A stretch of 64,000 bases of DNA from positions 62,001 to 126,000 of the forward strand of contig JAIOUW010000006.1 in assembly GCA_019931105.1 (NCBI GenBank). Reading direction: 5' to 3'. Every line of letters starts with the position of its first letter. Positions within the stretch are counted from its first letter, which is position 1. A program made the position numbers and the translations under genes. The notes under the pieces were generated by a model, which did not search any database, was not told where the DNA came from, and saw only the letters and a list, made by a program, of their open reading frames with translations. Shown piece by piece: positions 1 to 9,300 of the stretch. Source of the stretch: Flavobacteriaceae bacterium NBU2977. Lineage in GTDB: Bacteria; Bacteroidota; Bacteroidia; Flavobacteriales; Flavobacteriaceae.

Positions 1-238
1 GTGTGTCTTGATGGTAGTCGGCAACATAAATACCCCCTATATCGGTGTCCCAAGAAATAAGGGAAACCCTTAACCTGTCGATATTGATGTTCGTACCGAA
101 CTCTGCATTGATTCGATTTGTGGCATACTTGGCAAATCTTGTTTGAACGACGGGGAGCGAAAGAATCAATGTACCCAAAACACAGAGCAACAAAAACACC
201 AAAAGCGTTCTGACCAGTATTTTTCTGAGTTTTTTGAT
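1..238 (-). CDS. tamB: Translocation/assembly module TamB, N-terminal fragment (cut by window edge)
   Basis: The minus strand from about 238 down to the window edge reads as a basic N-terminus (KKLRKILVR), one hydrophobic segment (TLLVFLLLCVLGTLILSL), then PVVQTRFAKYATNRINAEF and GTNINIDRLRVS. This is the characteristic start of flavobacterial TamB (DUF490) proteins, inner-membrane-anchored periplasmic proteins that work with an Omp85 partner in outer-membrane assembly or lipid traffic. It is divergent from tsaD, a common arrangement in this group. The frame is closed by TAA at 247-245 and has no ATG. The codon where relatives have Met is ATC at 238-236; other options are ATA 220, CTG 217, TTG 202 and GTG 199. 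The family call is fairly sure, the start is not. Confidence 0.75.
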   Translation of the reverse strand, partial: MKKLRKILVRTLLVFLLLCVLGTLILSLPVVQTRFAKYATNRINAEFGTNINIDRLRVSLISWDTDIGGIYVADYHQDT

Positions 239-252
239 AGGGCTTTATGTTT

Positions 253-260
253 TACCTTTG
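253..260 (+). promoter_or_regulatory. Bacteroidetes-type promoter (-7 box) of tsaD
   Basis: TACCTTTG matches the TAnnTTTG -7 consensus of Bacteroidetes, with a TTG 16 bases upstream (234-236). Transcription would begin near 265-268. This places the ATG at 247 upstream of the transcript and supports the ATG at 283 as the tsaD start. Confidence 0.6.
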
Positions 261-282
261 TACTCCAATTTTTGTTCCAAAC

Positions 283-1308
283 ATGATAGATTCAGAACCT
301 ATTTACATACTTGCCATAGAATCATCATGTGATGACACTTCGGCCGCTATACTATGCAATGACAAAGTGCTCAGCAACGTTGTCGCAACTCAAAAAATAC
401 ACGAGGAATATGGGGGTGTTGTGCCCGAACTTGCCTCGCGGGCACACCAACAAAATATCGTTCCTGTCGTTCACCGAGCATTGACAAGGGCAAATATCGA
501 CAAAAAACAATTATCCGCCATAGCATTTACAAGAGGGCCAGGGCTAATGGGATCGTTACTGGTAGGCACTTCTTTTTCCAAATCCTTGGCGCTCGGTTTG
601 AATATTCCTTTGATCGAGGTCAATCATATGCAAGCACATATTTTGGCCCATTTTATCAATGAGGAAAATGCCGAGATTCCCCAATTTCCATTTCTGGCCA
701 TGACCATCAGCGGAGGCCATACACAGATCGTACTGGTAAAAGATTATTTCAATATGGAGATTTTGGGAGAGACGCTAGACGATGCCGTTGGAGAAGCGTT
801 CGATAAGAGCGCCAAATTGTTGGGGCTTCCATATCCAGGAGGTCCATTGGTCGATAAGTACGCGCAACTCGGTGACCCAAGAAAATTCAAGTTTCCGAAA
901 CCCAAGGTCGATGGCCTGAACTTTAGCTTTAGCGGATTGAAGACCAGCATTCTTTATTTTATACAAAAAGAGGTTAAAAACAATCCCAACTTCATAACGG
1001 AAAACCTTAACGATATATGTGCCTCTATTCAATTTACCATTGTTGAGATATTGATAGGCAAATTGAAAAAAGCGGCGAAACAAACAGGGATAAAAACAAT
1101 CGCCATAGGTGGCGGGGTTTCCGCAAATTCGGGAATCAGACGGGCACTGAAATCCAGCGAAAAAGATTATGGATGGAATACCTTTATCCCAAAGTTCGAA
1201 TATTGCACCGACAATGCCGCAATGATAGGTATCGTAGGGTATCTGAAATATAAAGACGGGGTTTTCGCGGAGCCTTCCATTTTGGCAAAGGCCCGATACT
1301 CCATTTAA
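283..1308 (+). CDS. tsaD: tRNA N6-adenosine threonylcarbamoyltransferase TsaD
   Basis: The protein has 341 residues and belongs to the Kae1/TsaD family of the ASKHA fold. With TsaB and TsaE it transfers the threonylcarbamoyl group to A37 of ANN-decoding tRNAs (t6A) in the cytoplasm. The start of the fold (YILAIESSCDDT) is at the N-terminus, and the metal-binding pair H115/H119 lies in NHMQAHILAH. The glycine-rich TISGGHTQIV and the late IGGGVSANSGIR and CTDNAAMIG motifs are all intact. A longer reading from the ATG at 247 adds 12 unconserved residues and begins before the predicted transcription start, so 283 is chosen. Confidence 0.97.
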   Translation: MIDSEPIYILAIESSCDDTSAAILCNDKVLSNVVATQKIHEEYGGVVPELASRAHQQNIVPVVHRALTRANIDKKQLSAIAFTRGPGLMGSLLVGTSFSKSLALGLNIPLIEVNHMQAHILAHFINEENAEIPQFPFLAMTISGGHTQIVLVKDYFNMEILGETLDDAVGEAFDKSAKLLGLPYPGGPLVDKYAQLGDPRKFKFPKPKVDGLNFSFSGLKTSILYFIQKEVKNNPNFITENLNDICASIQFTIVEILIGKLKKAAKQTGIKTIAIGGGVSANSGIRRALKSSEKDYGWNTFIPKFEYCTDNAAMIGIVGYLKYKDGVFAEPSILAKARYSI

Positions 1309-1407
1309 TTCAATGTATGGAAAGACTAATTCAATTTAATCTTCGTTACTTACAGTGCACTAGCTTCAATTTCAATCAATATTTTGACAAAAAAGACCAA
1401 GGTTCGA

Positions 1408-2148
1408 ATGAAGGATAAGATTGTCAATTTGAATAAGGATTTCTACGCCGAACACATGATGGACAGCACCATCTACCGCGAAGATGTGTGGCCCGAAGAG
1501 AAGTTAATGCTGCGTAAATATCTTACCGATTCTTCTGGATCTGTGGTGGAAGCGGGCGCTGGCGGGGGCAGACTGACTTTTTTTATAGAACAGCTGGGGT
1601 TTACCGATGTCATCGGCTTCGATATCGTTCCTGAAATGATGGAATTCGCGCAAAGGCGGTCGAACGAGAAGGGATCGAGCGTTAAGTTTATGACCGGCGA
1701 TGCCTCTGACCTTCACGTATTCGAAAATGAAACCTTTGACTATTTGGTCTATATTCAACAAGTACTTTGCTTCGTTCCGTCGGAACTCTTTAATAGGTCA
1801 TTGGAAGAAACCTATCGAATTGCAAAAAAAGGGAGCATCACACTCTTCACCTTTCTAGATTATGAATCCAGGTTTTACAACCCGTTGCTAAGCACTATTG
1901 CGAACACCTTGCGCAAAATTCGGGGCGAGAAAGTATCAAAATATCATTTGCCCTGGCTGAAGTTGAACGATACTCAGTTCAACTGGAAGCTTTTCGGCAA
2001 AAACCAGCCAAGCGTTTATTGGGTAAGGCGAAAAGACATACTTCAAAAGTTAGAAAAGATTGGCTTTGAAATTCTGGAAGTCGAAAACGGTCATAAAATT
2101 GCCAAAGGAGGCAACAAAGGAGCACTTTATATTGCTTGCCGAAAATAG
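1408..2148 (+). CDS. Class I SAM-dependent methyltransferase, substrate unknown
   Basis: The protein has 246 residues and a Rossmann-type methyltransferase core. The SAM-binding motif I is VEAGAGGGRLTFF, followed by the acidic end of strand 2 (GFDIVPEMMEFA), a TGDASDLH segment and FDYLVYIQQVLCFV. It looks like a Methyltransf_11/25 type small-molecule methyltransferase, but nothing shows the substrate. An in-frame TTG at 1384 would extend it by eight residues. The near-consensus TATTTTG at 1380-1386 overlaps that codon and would start transcription just downstream, so ATG 1408 is preferred. It stands alone between tsaD and rsmE. Confidence 0.8.
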   Translation: MKDKIVNLNKDFYAEHMMDSTIYREDVWPEEKLMLRKYLTDSSGSVVEAGAGGGRLTFFIEQLGFTDVIGFDIVPEMMEFAQRRSNEKGSSVKFMTGDASDLHVFENETFDYLVYIQQVLCFVPSELFNRSLEETYRIAKKGSITLFTFLDYESRFYNPLLSTIANTLRKIRGEKVSKYHLPWLKLNDTQFNWKLFGKNQPSVYWVRRKDILQKLEKIGFEILEVENGHKIAKGGNKGALYIACRK

Positions 2149-2236
2149 CCCAAGTTAAAGGCTGCCAGCAGGGTCAAGTAGAAGTAGTGATCTCTTTAAA
2201 GTTACATTTCTATAGCTTCGAGGAAGAATTAATTCC

Positions 2237-2244
2237 TATTTTTG
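2237..2244 (+). promoter_or_regulatory. -7 box of rsmE promoter, very short leader
   Basis: TATTTTTG is a perfect TAnnTTTG box ending 6 nt before ATG 2251, so the transcript should be leaderless or nearly so. No clear TTG element is seen at the usual spacing. The in-frame TTG at 2242 lies inside the box and cannot be the start. Confidence 0.55.
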
Positions 2245-2250
2245 AACGAC

Positions 2251-2958
2251 ATGCAACTTTTTTACAACCCAACTTTGGACAATAGCGTAGCCCAGTTCGT
2301 TTTTGACACCGTGGAGAGCAATCATATTGTCAAAGTGCTACGAAAAAAAGAGGGTGACAGTCTTTATATCACCAATGGCAAAGGGTATCTCTATGAGGCC
2401 CGAATCTTAATCGCCCATCCGAAAAAATGTAAGGCGCAAATAACCGATACCCAAAAAAAACACCGTAATATGTATTGGTTCCACATGGCCGTGGCACCGA
2501 CCAAAAACATGGATCGGTTTGAATGGTTTTTAGAGAAGGCTACAGAAATAGGAGTTAACGAGATTACCCCTGTTATATGTGAAAGATCTGAACGCAAGGT
2601 GGTTAAATATGAACGCATGCAAAAAGTGGTGCAAGCTGCAATGAAGCAATCCCTGCAGACCTATTTGCCAAAGGTAAACCCACCGGTTTCATATGATACT
2701 TTTTTGGAGAACGAGCCTACCGGTCTTCTTTTTATAGCCCATTGTGAGGAGGGTGAGAAATCGGAACTTAAAAGACGGGTTGCGCCAGATACCGATATCA
2801 CAATACTAATTGGACCCGAAGGGGATTTTTCCCGCGCCGAAATCGAAAAGGCCTACTCGAAGGGTTTTAAGCCTATTTCTTTGGGAGAAAACAGGTTACG
2901 TACTGAAACAGCTGCTCTTGTTGCCTGCACGATAGTATCAATGATAAACAGCAGATAA
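2251..2958 (+). CDS. rsmE: 16S rRNA (uracil-1498-N3)-methyltransferase RsmE
   Basis: The protein has 235 residues and belongs to the SPOUT class. It methylates U1498 of 16S rRNA in the assembled 30S subunit. It begins MQLFYNP, has the N-terminal PUA-like part (SNHIVKVLRKKEGD), and ends in the knotted SAM-binding segment, with ILIGPEGDFSRAEIE and LGENRLRTETAA near the C-terminus. ATEIGVNEITPVICERSER in the middle is also typical. It is followed after 12 bp by the DUF4159 gene and begins a run of four closely spaced plus-strand genes. Confidence 0.95.
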   Translation: MQLFYNPTLDNSVAQFVFDTVESNHIVKVLRKKEGDSLYITNGKGYLYEARILIAHPKKCKAQITDTQKKHRNMYWFHMAVAPTKNMDRFEWFLEKATEIGVNEITPVICERSERKVVKYERMQKVVQAAMKQSLQTYLPKVNPPVSYDTFLENEPTGLLFIAHCEEGEKSELKRRVAPDTDITILIGPEGDFSRAEIEKAYSKGFKPISLGENRLRTETAALVACTIVSMINSR

Positions 2959-2970
2959 AATGTTGGCCTT

Positions 2971-3621
2971 ATGAAATGTTTCAAATTCATTGCGTGCTGG
3001 TTGCTATTGCACATGGCAACGCCTACTATTTCTCAAGAAATTGCAATCTTAAAATATAATGGAGGTGGCGATTGGTACTCCAACCCGACAGCCCTTCCCA
3101 ACCTGATACGCTTTTGCAATGACAATATCGGGACCAAACTCAGCGATAAGCCGGGTACTGTTGAAGTTGGTGCCATTGACATATTTCAATATCCGTTTTT
3201 ACATATGACGGGGCATGGCAATGTCGTGTTCTCCGATGAAGAGGCGCAAAACCTGCGTACCTACTTAATGGCTGGTGGATTCTTGCATATTGACGATAAT
3301 TATGGCATGGAACCTTACCTACGTAAAGAACTTGGCAAGGTCTTTCCAAATACAGAACTAGTGGAATTGGGGGCAGATCACCCCATTTTTAGACAGGAAT
3401 ATAATTTTGCCCAAGGTCTGCCCAAAATACATGAACACGATGGAAAACGCCCGCAGGCATTGGGTATTTTTCATCAAAATCGATTGGTTCTTTTATTTAC
3501 TTTTGAAGCAGACTTAGGAGATGGCTGGGAAGACCCAATGGTACATAACGACCCCGTAGAGGTGCGTGAAAAGGCCCTTAAAATGGGTGCTAACATCATT
3601 TCTTATGTTTTCAAGAATTAA
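2971..3621 (+). CDS. DUF4159 domain protein, exported
   Basis: The protein has 216 residues. A signal peptide (MKCFKFIACWLLLHMATPTISQ) is followed by a DUF4159 domain containing YNGGGDWYSNPTALPNL, FLHMTGHGNVVFSDEE and LRTYLMAGGFLHIDDN. The domain has a glutamine amidotransferase-like fold, but no enzymatic activity is established for it. The protein should be periplasmic or exported. The order rsmE - DUF4159 - AI-2E permease - methyltransferase recurs in Flavobacteriaceae, and the next gene starts 3 bp downstream. Confidence 0.85.
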   Translation: MKCFKFIACWLLLHMATPTISQEIAILKYNGGGDWYSNPTALPNLIRFCNDNIGTKLSDKPGTVEVGAIDIFQYPFLHMTGHGNVVFSDEEAQNLRTYLMAGGFLHIDDNYGMEPYLRKELGKVFPNTELVELGADHPIFRQEYNFAQGLPKIHEHDGKRPQALGIFHQNRLVLLFTFEADLGDGWEDPMVHNDPVEVREKALKMGANIISYVFKN

Positions 3622-3624
3622 TCA

Positions 3625-4713
3625 ATGACAGAGAAGACCATTTCAAGAGGTATATTACGGGCATTAGGTATCGTTGTGGGAATAGCGTTACTGCTCTTCT
3701 TTTTTTATAAGATCCGATCCGTTTTGGCCTATTTGACCATTGCGGCCGTGGTGGCATTAATCGGCAGGCCTATAGTACTTTTTTTAAGAAGAAAGCTGAA
3801 GTTTCCGAACACATTGGCCGTAGTACTTACCATATCGCTCATGGTCGGGGTTTTTGTGGGGATCATAGCTCTATTTGTACCGGTAATCACCGAACAGGGC
3901 AGAAATCTTTCTTTGCTCGATATCGATGACCTACAGTATAAGGTAGAAAATTTATATCGCGAAATAACCGGTTTTTTGGGACTAAGTCCGAATGACATTG
4001 AACAAAGTATCAAAGAATCAAAGATTTTTTCAAATTTGGACTTTCGGTTTATCCCCAACTTTCTTAACTCGCTCTTGGGAACCTTGGGCGACCTAAGTAT
4101 TGGTCTTTTTTCAGTCCTCTTTATTTCATTCTTCTTTTTGAAAGACCGGAAACTTTTCCAAAGCGGTATTTTGGCCTTTGTACCAGATCGCAACGAAAAC
4201 AGAACGGTAAAGTCGATTGAAAAGATCAACAATCTTCTATCAAGGTATTTTGTGGGTCTTCTTCTTCAAATATTGATATTATTTGTAATATATACAATTG
4301 TATTGTTTATTGTAGGCATTGAAAACGCAATTGTAATCGCATTTTTATGTGCCCTTTTCAACATTATTCCCTATGTCGGCCCGATTATCGGCGGCGGACT
4401 AATGGTCGTGCTCACAATGACCAGTAATTTGGGAGCGGATTTTAGCACGGTCATACTTCCGAAGACCGGCTATGTTCTAATAGGATTGATGGTCGGTCAG
4501 TTGGTCGATAATTTCTTTTCCCAACCCTTCATATTTTCGAACAGCGTTAAATCACATCCGTTGGAAATCTTTCTGATCATCATCATTGCAGGGTTACTTT
4601 TCGGAGTGGTCGGTATGATCGTTGCAGTACCCGGATATACCGCCATAAAAGTGATTTTAAAGGAATTTTTAGCAGAAAACAAGACGGTAAAATCCCTGAC
4701 CAAAAACTTATAG
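3625..4713 (+). CDS. AI-2E family transporter (TqsA/PerM-like permease)
   Basis: The protein has 362 residues and is a polytopic inner-membrane protein. Two hydrophobic segments lie near the N-terminus (ALGIVVGIALLLFFFY; LAYLTIAAVVALIGRPI), a soluble stretch at about 100-150 carries SPNDIEQSIKE, and several more membrane spans follow. The family signature FNIIPYVGPIIGGG and the late PVGQ-like GQLVDNFFSQPFIF region are present. Known members include a putative AI-2 exporter and Na+/H+ antiporters, so the substrate here is open. It is translationally close to both neighbours (3 bp upstream, 7 bp downstream). Confidence 0.9.
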   Translation: MTEKTISRGILRALGIVVGIALLLFFFYKIRSVLAYLTIAAVVALIGRPIVLFLRRKLKFPNTLAVVLTISLMVGVFVGIIALFVPVITEQGRNLSLLDIDDLQYKVENLYREITGFLGLSPNDIEQSIKESKIFSNLDFRFIPNFLNSLLGTLGDLSIGLFSVLFISFFFLKDRKLFQSGILAFVPDRNENRTVKSIEKINNLLSRYFVGLLLQILILFVIYTIVLFIVGIENAIVIAFLCALFNIIPYVGPIIGGGLMVVLTMTSNLGADFSTVILPKTGYVLIGLMVGQLVDNFFSQPFIFSNSVKSHPLEIFLIIIIAGLLFGVVGMIVAVPGYTAIKVILKEFLAENKTVKSLTKNL

Positions 4714-4720
4714 TTTAAGT

Positions 4721-5899
4721 TTGAACAATTCAATTTTAAATACTGGTGTTCAAGATTTTATAAATGAAAATTTGAATACTGACATTGTGTCGGTACTACT
4801 AAAAAAACCACTTTTCGGCCATGTGACCAACAAAGAGATCGCCGAGCAGCTCCAATCAAAAAAAAAGTGTGAAAAAAAACTCCCCATATGGTTTAACAAA
4901 GAAAAAATTTACTTTCCAAAACCATTGAGTATCGAACAAACGTCTTCTGAGGTTACCGCAAGATATAAATCGGAAATCGTAAATGGAAAATCACTTTGCG
5001 ACCTGACGGGAGGCTTTGGCGTCGATAGCTATTTTTTTAGTCAAAAAGTCGACTCGGTCGTCCATTGCGAACTCGATCCAGAACTTTCAGAAATAGCTCG
5101 ACATAATTTTAAGGTTTTGGGCGCTACGAACGTTCAAACGATTTCAACGGATGGTCTGGATTACCTTGAACAAAGCGATGAAAAATGGGATTGGATTTAT
5201 GCCGACCCCTCACGAAGAAACCTCACAAAGGGAAAAGTGGTCAATCTTGAGGATTACTCGCCCAATATTCCGTCTAATTTGGAATTGCTCCTGCGAAAAT
5301 CGAATAAAATTCTACTAAAAACCTCACCCTTACTAGATCTTAAAATCGGAAACGACCAGCTTGGGTTTGTTAGGGAAATACATATAGTGGCTGTTAAGAA
5401 TGAAGTAAAGGAGCTTCTGTGGGTCATTGAAAAAGATTTTCGCAAAGAGCCATTGATAAAGACCATCAACTTTCAAGAATCAAAAGTTCAACAGTTTGCA
5501 TTCTTACAATCCACTGAAAAATCAAGCGAATCGAAACTTTCGATGCCTCTGGCCTTTTTGTACGAACCAAACGCTGCAATAATGAAATCTGGTGCGTTTA
5601 AGTCTTTGACAAGTACCTATAATATATTCAAACTACATCGACATACACATCTTTACACCGCTGACCGATTAATCGAATTTCCCGGGCGTATATTCAAAAT
5701 TGAAAGATTTATTCCATACAGTTCGAAGTCGATCAAAAGTATGAAGGTCAAAAAGGCCAATATAAGTGTAAGAAACTTCCCCGAAACGGTCGCACGTTTA
5801 AGGGCAAAGTACAAAATCAAGGATGGCGGGGACACATATTTGTTTTTTTGTAAGACCGCAAACGGGAAATGGAGCACGCTTAAATGCAGTAAAGTATAA
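4721..5899 (+). CDS. SAM-dependent methyltransferase with THUMP-like C-terminus (TTG start)
   Basis: The protein has 392 residues. A central Rossmann methyltransferase carries CDLTGGFGVDSYFF (motif I), HCELDPELSEIARHNF and the catalytic-type IYADPSRR. The C-terminal part resembles the THUMP-like domain of a family annotated as RNA cap guanine-N2 or class I methyltransferases in Bacteroidetes. RNA is the likely substrate, but the target is unknown. The start is TTG, 7 bp after the permease stop. No ATG lies near, and the residues after it (NNSILNTGVQDFI) align with the usual beginning of the family. It is the last gene of the rsmE operon. Confidence 0.85.
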   Translation: MNNSILNTGVQDFINENLNTDIVSVLLKKPLFGHVTNKEIAEQLQSKKKCEKKLPIWFNKEKIYFPKPLSIEQTSSEVTARYKSEIVNGKSLCDLTGGFGVDSYFFSQKVDSVVHCELDPELSEIARHNFKVLGATNVQTISTDGLDYLEQSDEKWDWIYADPSRRNLTKGKVVNLEDYSPNIPSNLELLLRKSNKILLKTSPLLDLKIGNDQLGFVREIHIVAVKNEVKELLWVIEKDFRKEPLIKTINFQESKVQQFAFLQSTEKSSESKLSMPLAFLYEPNAAIMKSGAFKSLTSTYNIFKLHRHTHLYTADRLIEFPGRIFKIERFIPYSSKSIKSMKVKKANISVRNFPETVARLRAKYKIKDGGDTYLFFCKTANGKWSTLKCSKV

Positions 5900-6300
5900 A
5901 TTTTTGCAGTATCGAGCTTAGTTACGGCCCTGAATTATCAAAAAGAAATCCTACAATAATTTAAATTACCCATACGGCATTGTTGTGCGGAAATTACAAT
6001 GAACGCTTCCGATTTTGTTAAATTTCAAAACCAACATCAAAGCGAATCGCTCCTTTGCTAGATGTCCTCTTGGCCATAGATTGAAGCTTTTCAAGACATC
6101 AGCACAGAATCTAGCGTTTAAATTGAGTACCAATATTTGACAAAATATAGGTGCTTATATCCCCATGATTCATATATTTTTGTTATCATTATGTCAAATT
6201 TGGTTTTTTATTAACATTTAGGGTGCTTTGAACACCCTTTAGATGTAAGAAAAACTGGAACTAATTCAAGATTAATTTAAACTAACAAACAACAAGGATT
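5900..6300. other. 401-bp intergenic region: susC promoter and leader
   Basis: No gene is visible in this stretch. It is AT-rich and contains a perfect TAnnTTTG box at 6175-6182 (TATTTTTG), predicting a leader of about 115 nt for susC. Inside the leader at 6220-6238 is a hairpin with a perfect 6-bp stem (AGGGTG / CACCCT) and a 7-nt loop. The last 50 bases before the ATG are nearly free of G and end AACAACAAGGATT, which is usual for SusC mRNAs. From 5900 to about 6120 I see nothing. Confidence 0.5.
6175..6182 (+). promoter_or_regulatory. Candidate -7 box of the susCD promoter
   Basis: TATTTTTG is a perfect match to TAnnTTTG, about 119 nt before the susC ATG. No TTG lies at 17-23 bp upstream, so an additional activator or an alternative sigma factor may be needed. 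Confidence 0.45.
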
Positions 6301-9300
6301 ATGAATCAAAAACATGATTACAATTCGTTAAAGTCTTGGGGGAAGCACTCGTTGCTCAAGCTGGGGCTTTTCTCGATGATGGTTTGTCTGGGCTCGCAGT
6401 TGACCTTGGCGAATTTTGAAACTAATTTTGATGGCGTTGAGTCGGGCATTCAGCCACAATCAACGGTTTCGGGTACCGTTACCGATGAAACAGGGGCGCC
6501 TTTGCCAGGGGCCAACGTCGTAGTTAAGGGCACCACCGATGGTACTCAGACCGATTTTGACGGCAACTATACCTTAAATGTAGATAGTGATGCCGTTTTA
6601 GTTTTTAGTTATTTGGGCTTTCAAACCCAAGAGGTTTCTGTTGGCGGGCAATCAACAGTCAATGTTACACTTATCGAAGATGCCGCGGCTTTGGAAGAAG
6701 TTGTTGTTACAGGTTATCAGGTTGAAACAAAACGTGAGACCACGGCTGCCGTATCGGTGGTAGCAGCTGAAGATTTGGCCGCCGTACCTTCAGGCAACAT
6801 TGAACAGCAATTACAGGGTAGGGTTGCAGGTGTAACCGTACTTACCAATGGTCAGCCTGGTACGACCAGCCAGATTAGGGTACGTGGTTTCAACTCTTTT
6901 GGAAACAACGCTCCACTTTATGTGGTTGACGGGGTACCGACCCGAAATGTCGATTTCATCAACCCAGAGGACGTGCAGACAGCGACCGTACTTAAAGATG
7001 CCGCTGCCGCCTCCATTTACGGTGCAAGGGCTGCAAACGGTGTAATCGTTTATACCACAAAGCAAGGTTCTAGAAGCAAAAGAAAGACGACGATGACCTT
7101 GAATATCAATAGTGGTGTTGCAGATCCCAATGTTGGCGGTTCTCCAGAAATGTTGAACCCTCAGGATATGGCCAGATACACGCATATAGCTTACGAGAAC
7201 AATGCTGCCGCGAACGGTACAGCGGTACAATATTCACATCCGCAGTACGGCAGCAACGCAACTCCGACCTTCCCTGACTATTTACATGCAGATGGGCAGA
7301 ACGGGGTCAGTGCGGGAGCTATCGATTTGGCCCAAATACAAGCCAACTATGCGGCTGATCCTGATAACGTATTCTTGATCCGCCCCAATTTAGCGGGTAC
7401 CAACTGGTACAAGGAAATTACACGAATAGCCCCTCAAAACAGGGTTACACTTGGCTTTGACGGGGGTAATGAAAATGGTCGTTACTATATGGGTATTTCG
7501 GCGCAAAACCAAGATGGTATCGTTTTGTCTCAAGAATTCGCCCGTTATACGGCTCGTTTCAATTCTGAGTGGGATATCACCCCATGGCTTAGCGTTGGCG
7601 AAAACTTTCAGGTCACCTACAGGTCAACAAGAGGTATTTTCGGGGGTAATGGTGGTGTCGAGGTAGCAGATGACGAATCAGAAGTATTGTCTGCTTATCG
7701 TATGCCCACAATTTTGCCGGTGTATGATGAATTTGGCAGCTACGCCAGTACTCGGGCGGCAGGGTTCAACAACCCTCGAAATCCGGTCAGAAGATTGGTA
7801 CTCAATAATGGAGATGACAAAAGCTATAGCATAGGTGGATTTGGAAATGTCTATCTCTTGGTGAAACCATGGGATGCATTAACCCTAAGATCTAGTATTG
7901 GTGGCTCATATGGTAATTACCATTTTGTGAATTACAATTATCGTTATTTGGGAGATTCAGAACCTGAGGCCAGTAACTCTTTCAGCGAAGGTAGTGGTTA
8001 TGGATTTTCTTGGACGTTCACCAACACGTTCAGCTACGATAAGCTATTTGGCAAACATAGGGTAAAATTATTCGGTGGTATCGAGGCGCTAAACGACGGT
8101 AGGGGTAGAAATATATCAGGTAATGGTATCAACCCATTCTCGACCGATTTGGATTTTCAAAGCCTAAGCGTTGTACAAAGTCCAAATGTAAATAGTAATC
8201 AATTTAAAGGTTCTACTTATTTCTCGACCTTTGGAAAGCTAGATTATAACTTTGACGAAAAGTACTACCTCACCGGTGTTATCCGTCGTGATGGGTCTTC
8301 TAGATTTGGTGGAAATAACAGATACGGAACCTTCCCCGCTGTTTCGGCTGCATGGCGTGTAATCGCTGAACCTTTCATGCAGAACCAGGATTTTATCACC
8401 GATTTAAAGATTCGTGGTGGCTGGGGTGAAATGGGTAGTGATTCGAACGTAGCTCCTAACAACCAATATTCGTTGTTCGCTTCCGATAGAGGAAATACCT
8501 TTTATCCGATAGATGGTCAAAACAGTGGTGCAAACGAAGGTTTTGCCCAAAGTCGTATCGGCAACCCCGATGCAAAATGGGAAACCTCGGTTACCACCAA
8601 TATCGGTTTTGATGCTTCCTTCTTGAACGATAAATTGGAATTCATTTTGGACTGGTGGAAAAAGGACACCAAAGAACTTTTATACCAAGTACCTTTAGCA
8701 GGTGTTTCCGGAAATTATGCGTCCGCTCCATCCGTAAACATAGGTGGAATGAGCAATTCAGGTGTCGATTTCGAAATTGTTGGTCGAGGTAACATAACCG
8801 AAGACCTTTCGTTTGAAATCCATAGTACCAACTCGATTCTTAAGAACGAAATTACGGCCTTGGCACCAGGAATCGATTTCTTTGGTGACAATATTGGTTA
8901 TCGTGGCATTTTCCCTATCAGAAACTCTGTGGGTCAGTCGATTTCGACCTTCTTTGGGTACAATGTTATCGGTTATTTCAACAGTCAGGCCGAAGTTGAT
9001 AGCTCACCCGCGCAAGATGGTAAGGGAATTGGGCGGTTTAGATATGAAGATGTCGATGGTGATGGGGCGATTACCCCTGATGACCGTACCGTTATCGGTA
9101 GTGCGGTACCTGATTATACAGGAGGTTTGGACATCATTCTACGTTATAAGAATTTTGAGTTCCAGAGCTACTGGTATGGCTCTTTTGGCAACGATATTTT
9201 TAACCAATCTAAATGGTTTAGAGATTTCTTTGGAACGTTCGAAGGTTCGGCAAAAGGTGTTGCCGCGTTCAATTCTTGGACTCCAGAATTAGGGAACAAT

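Noticed and set aside
247-282. Longer start for tsaD at ATG 247
   Set aside because: It precedes the predicted transcription start (-7 box 253-260) and adds residues that TsaD proteins lack.
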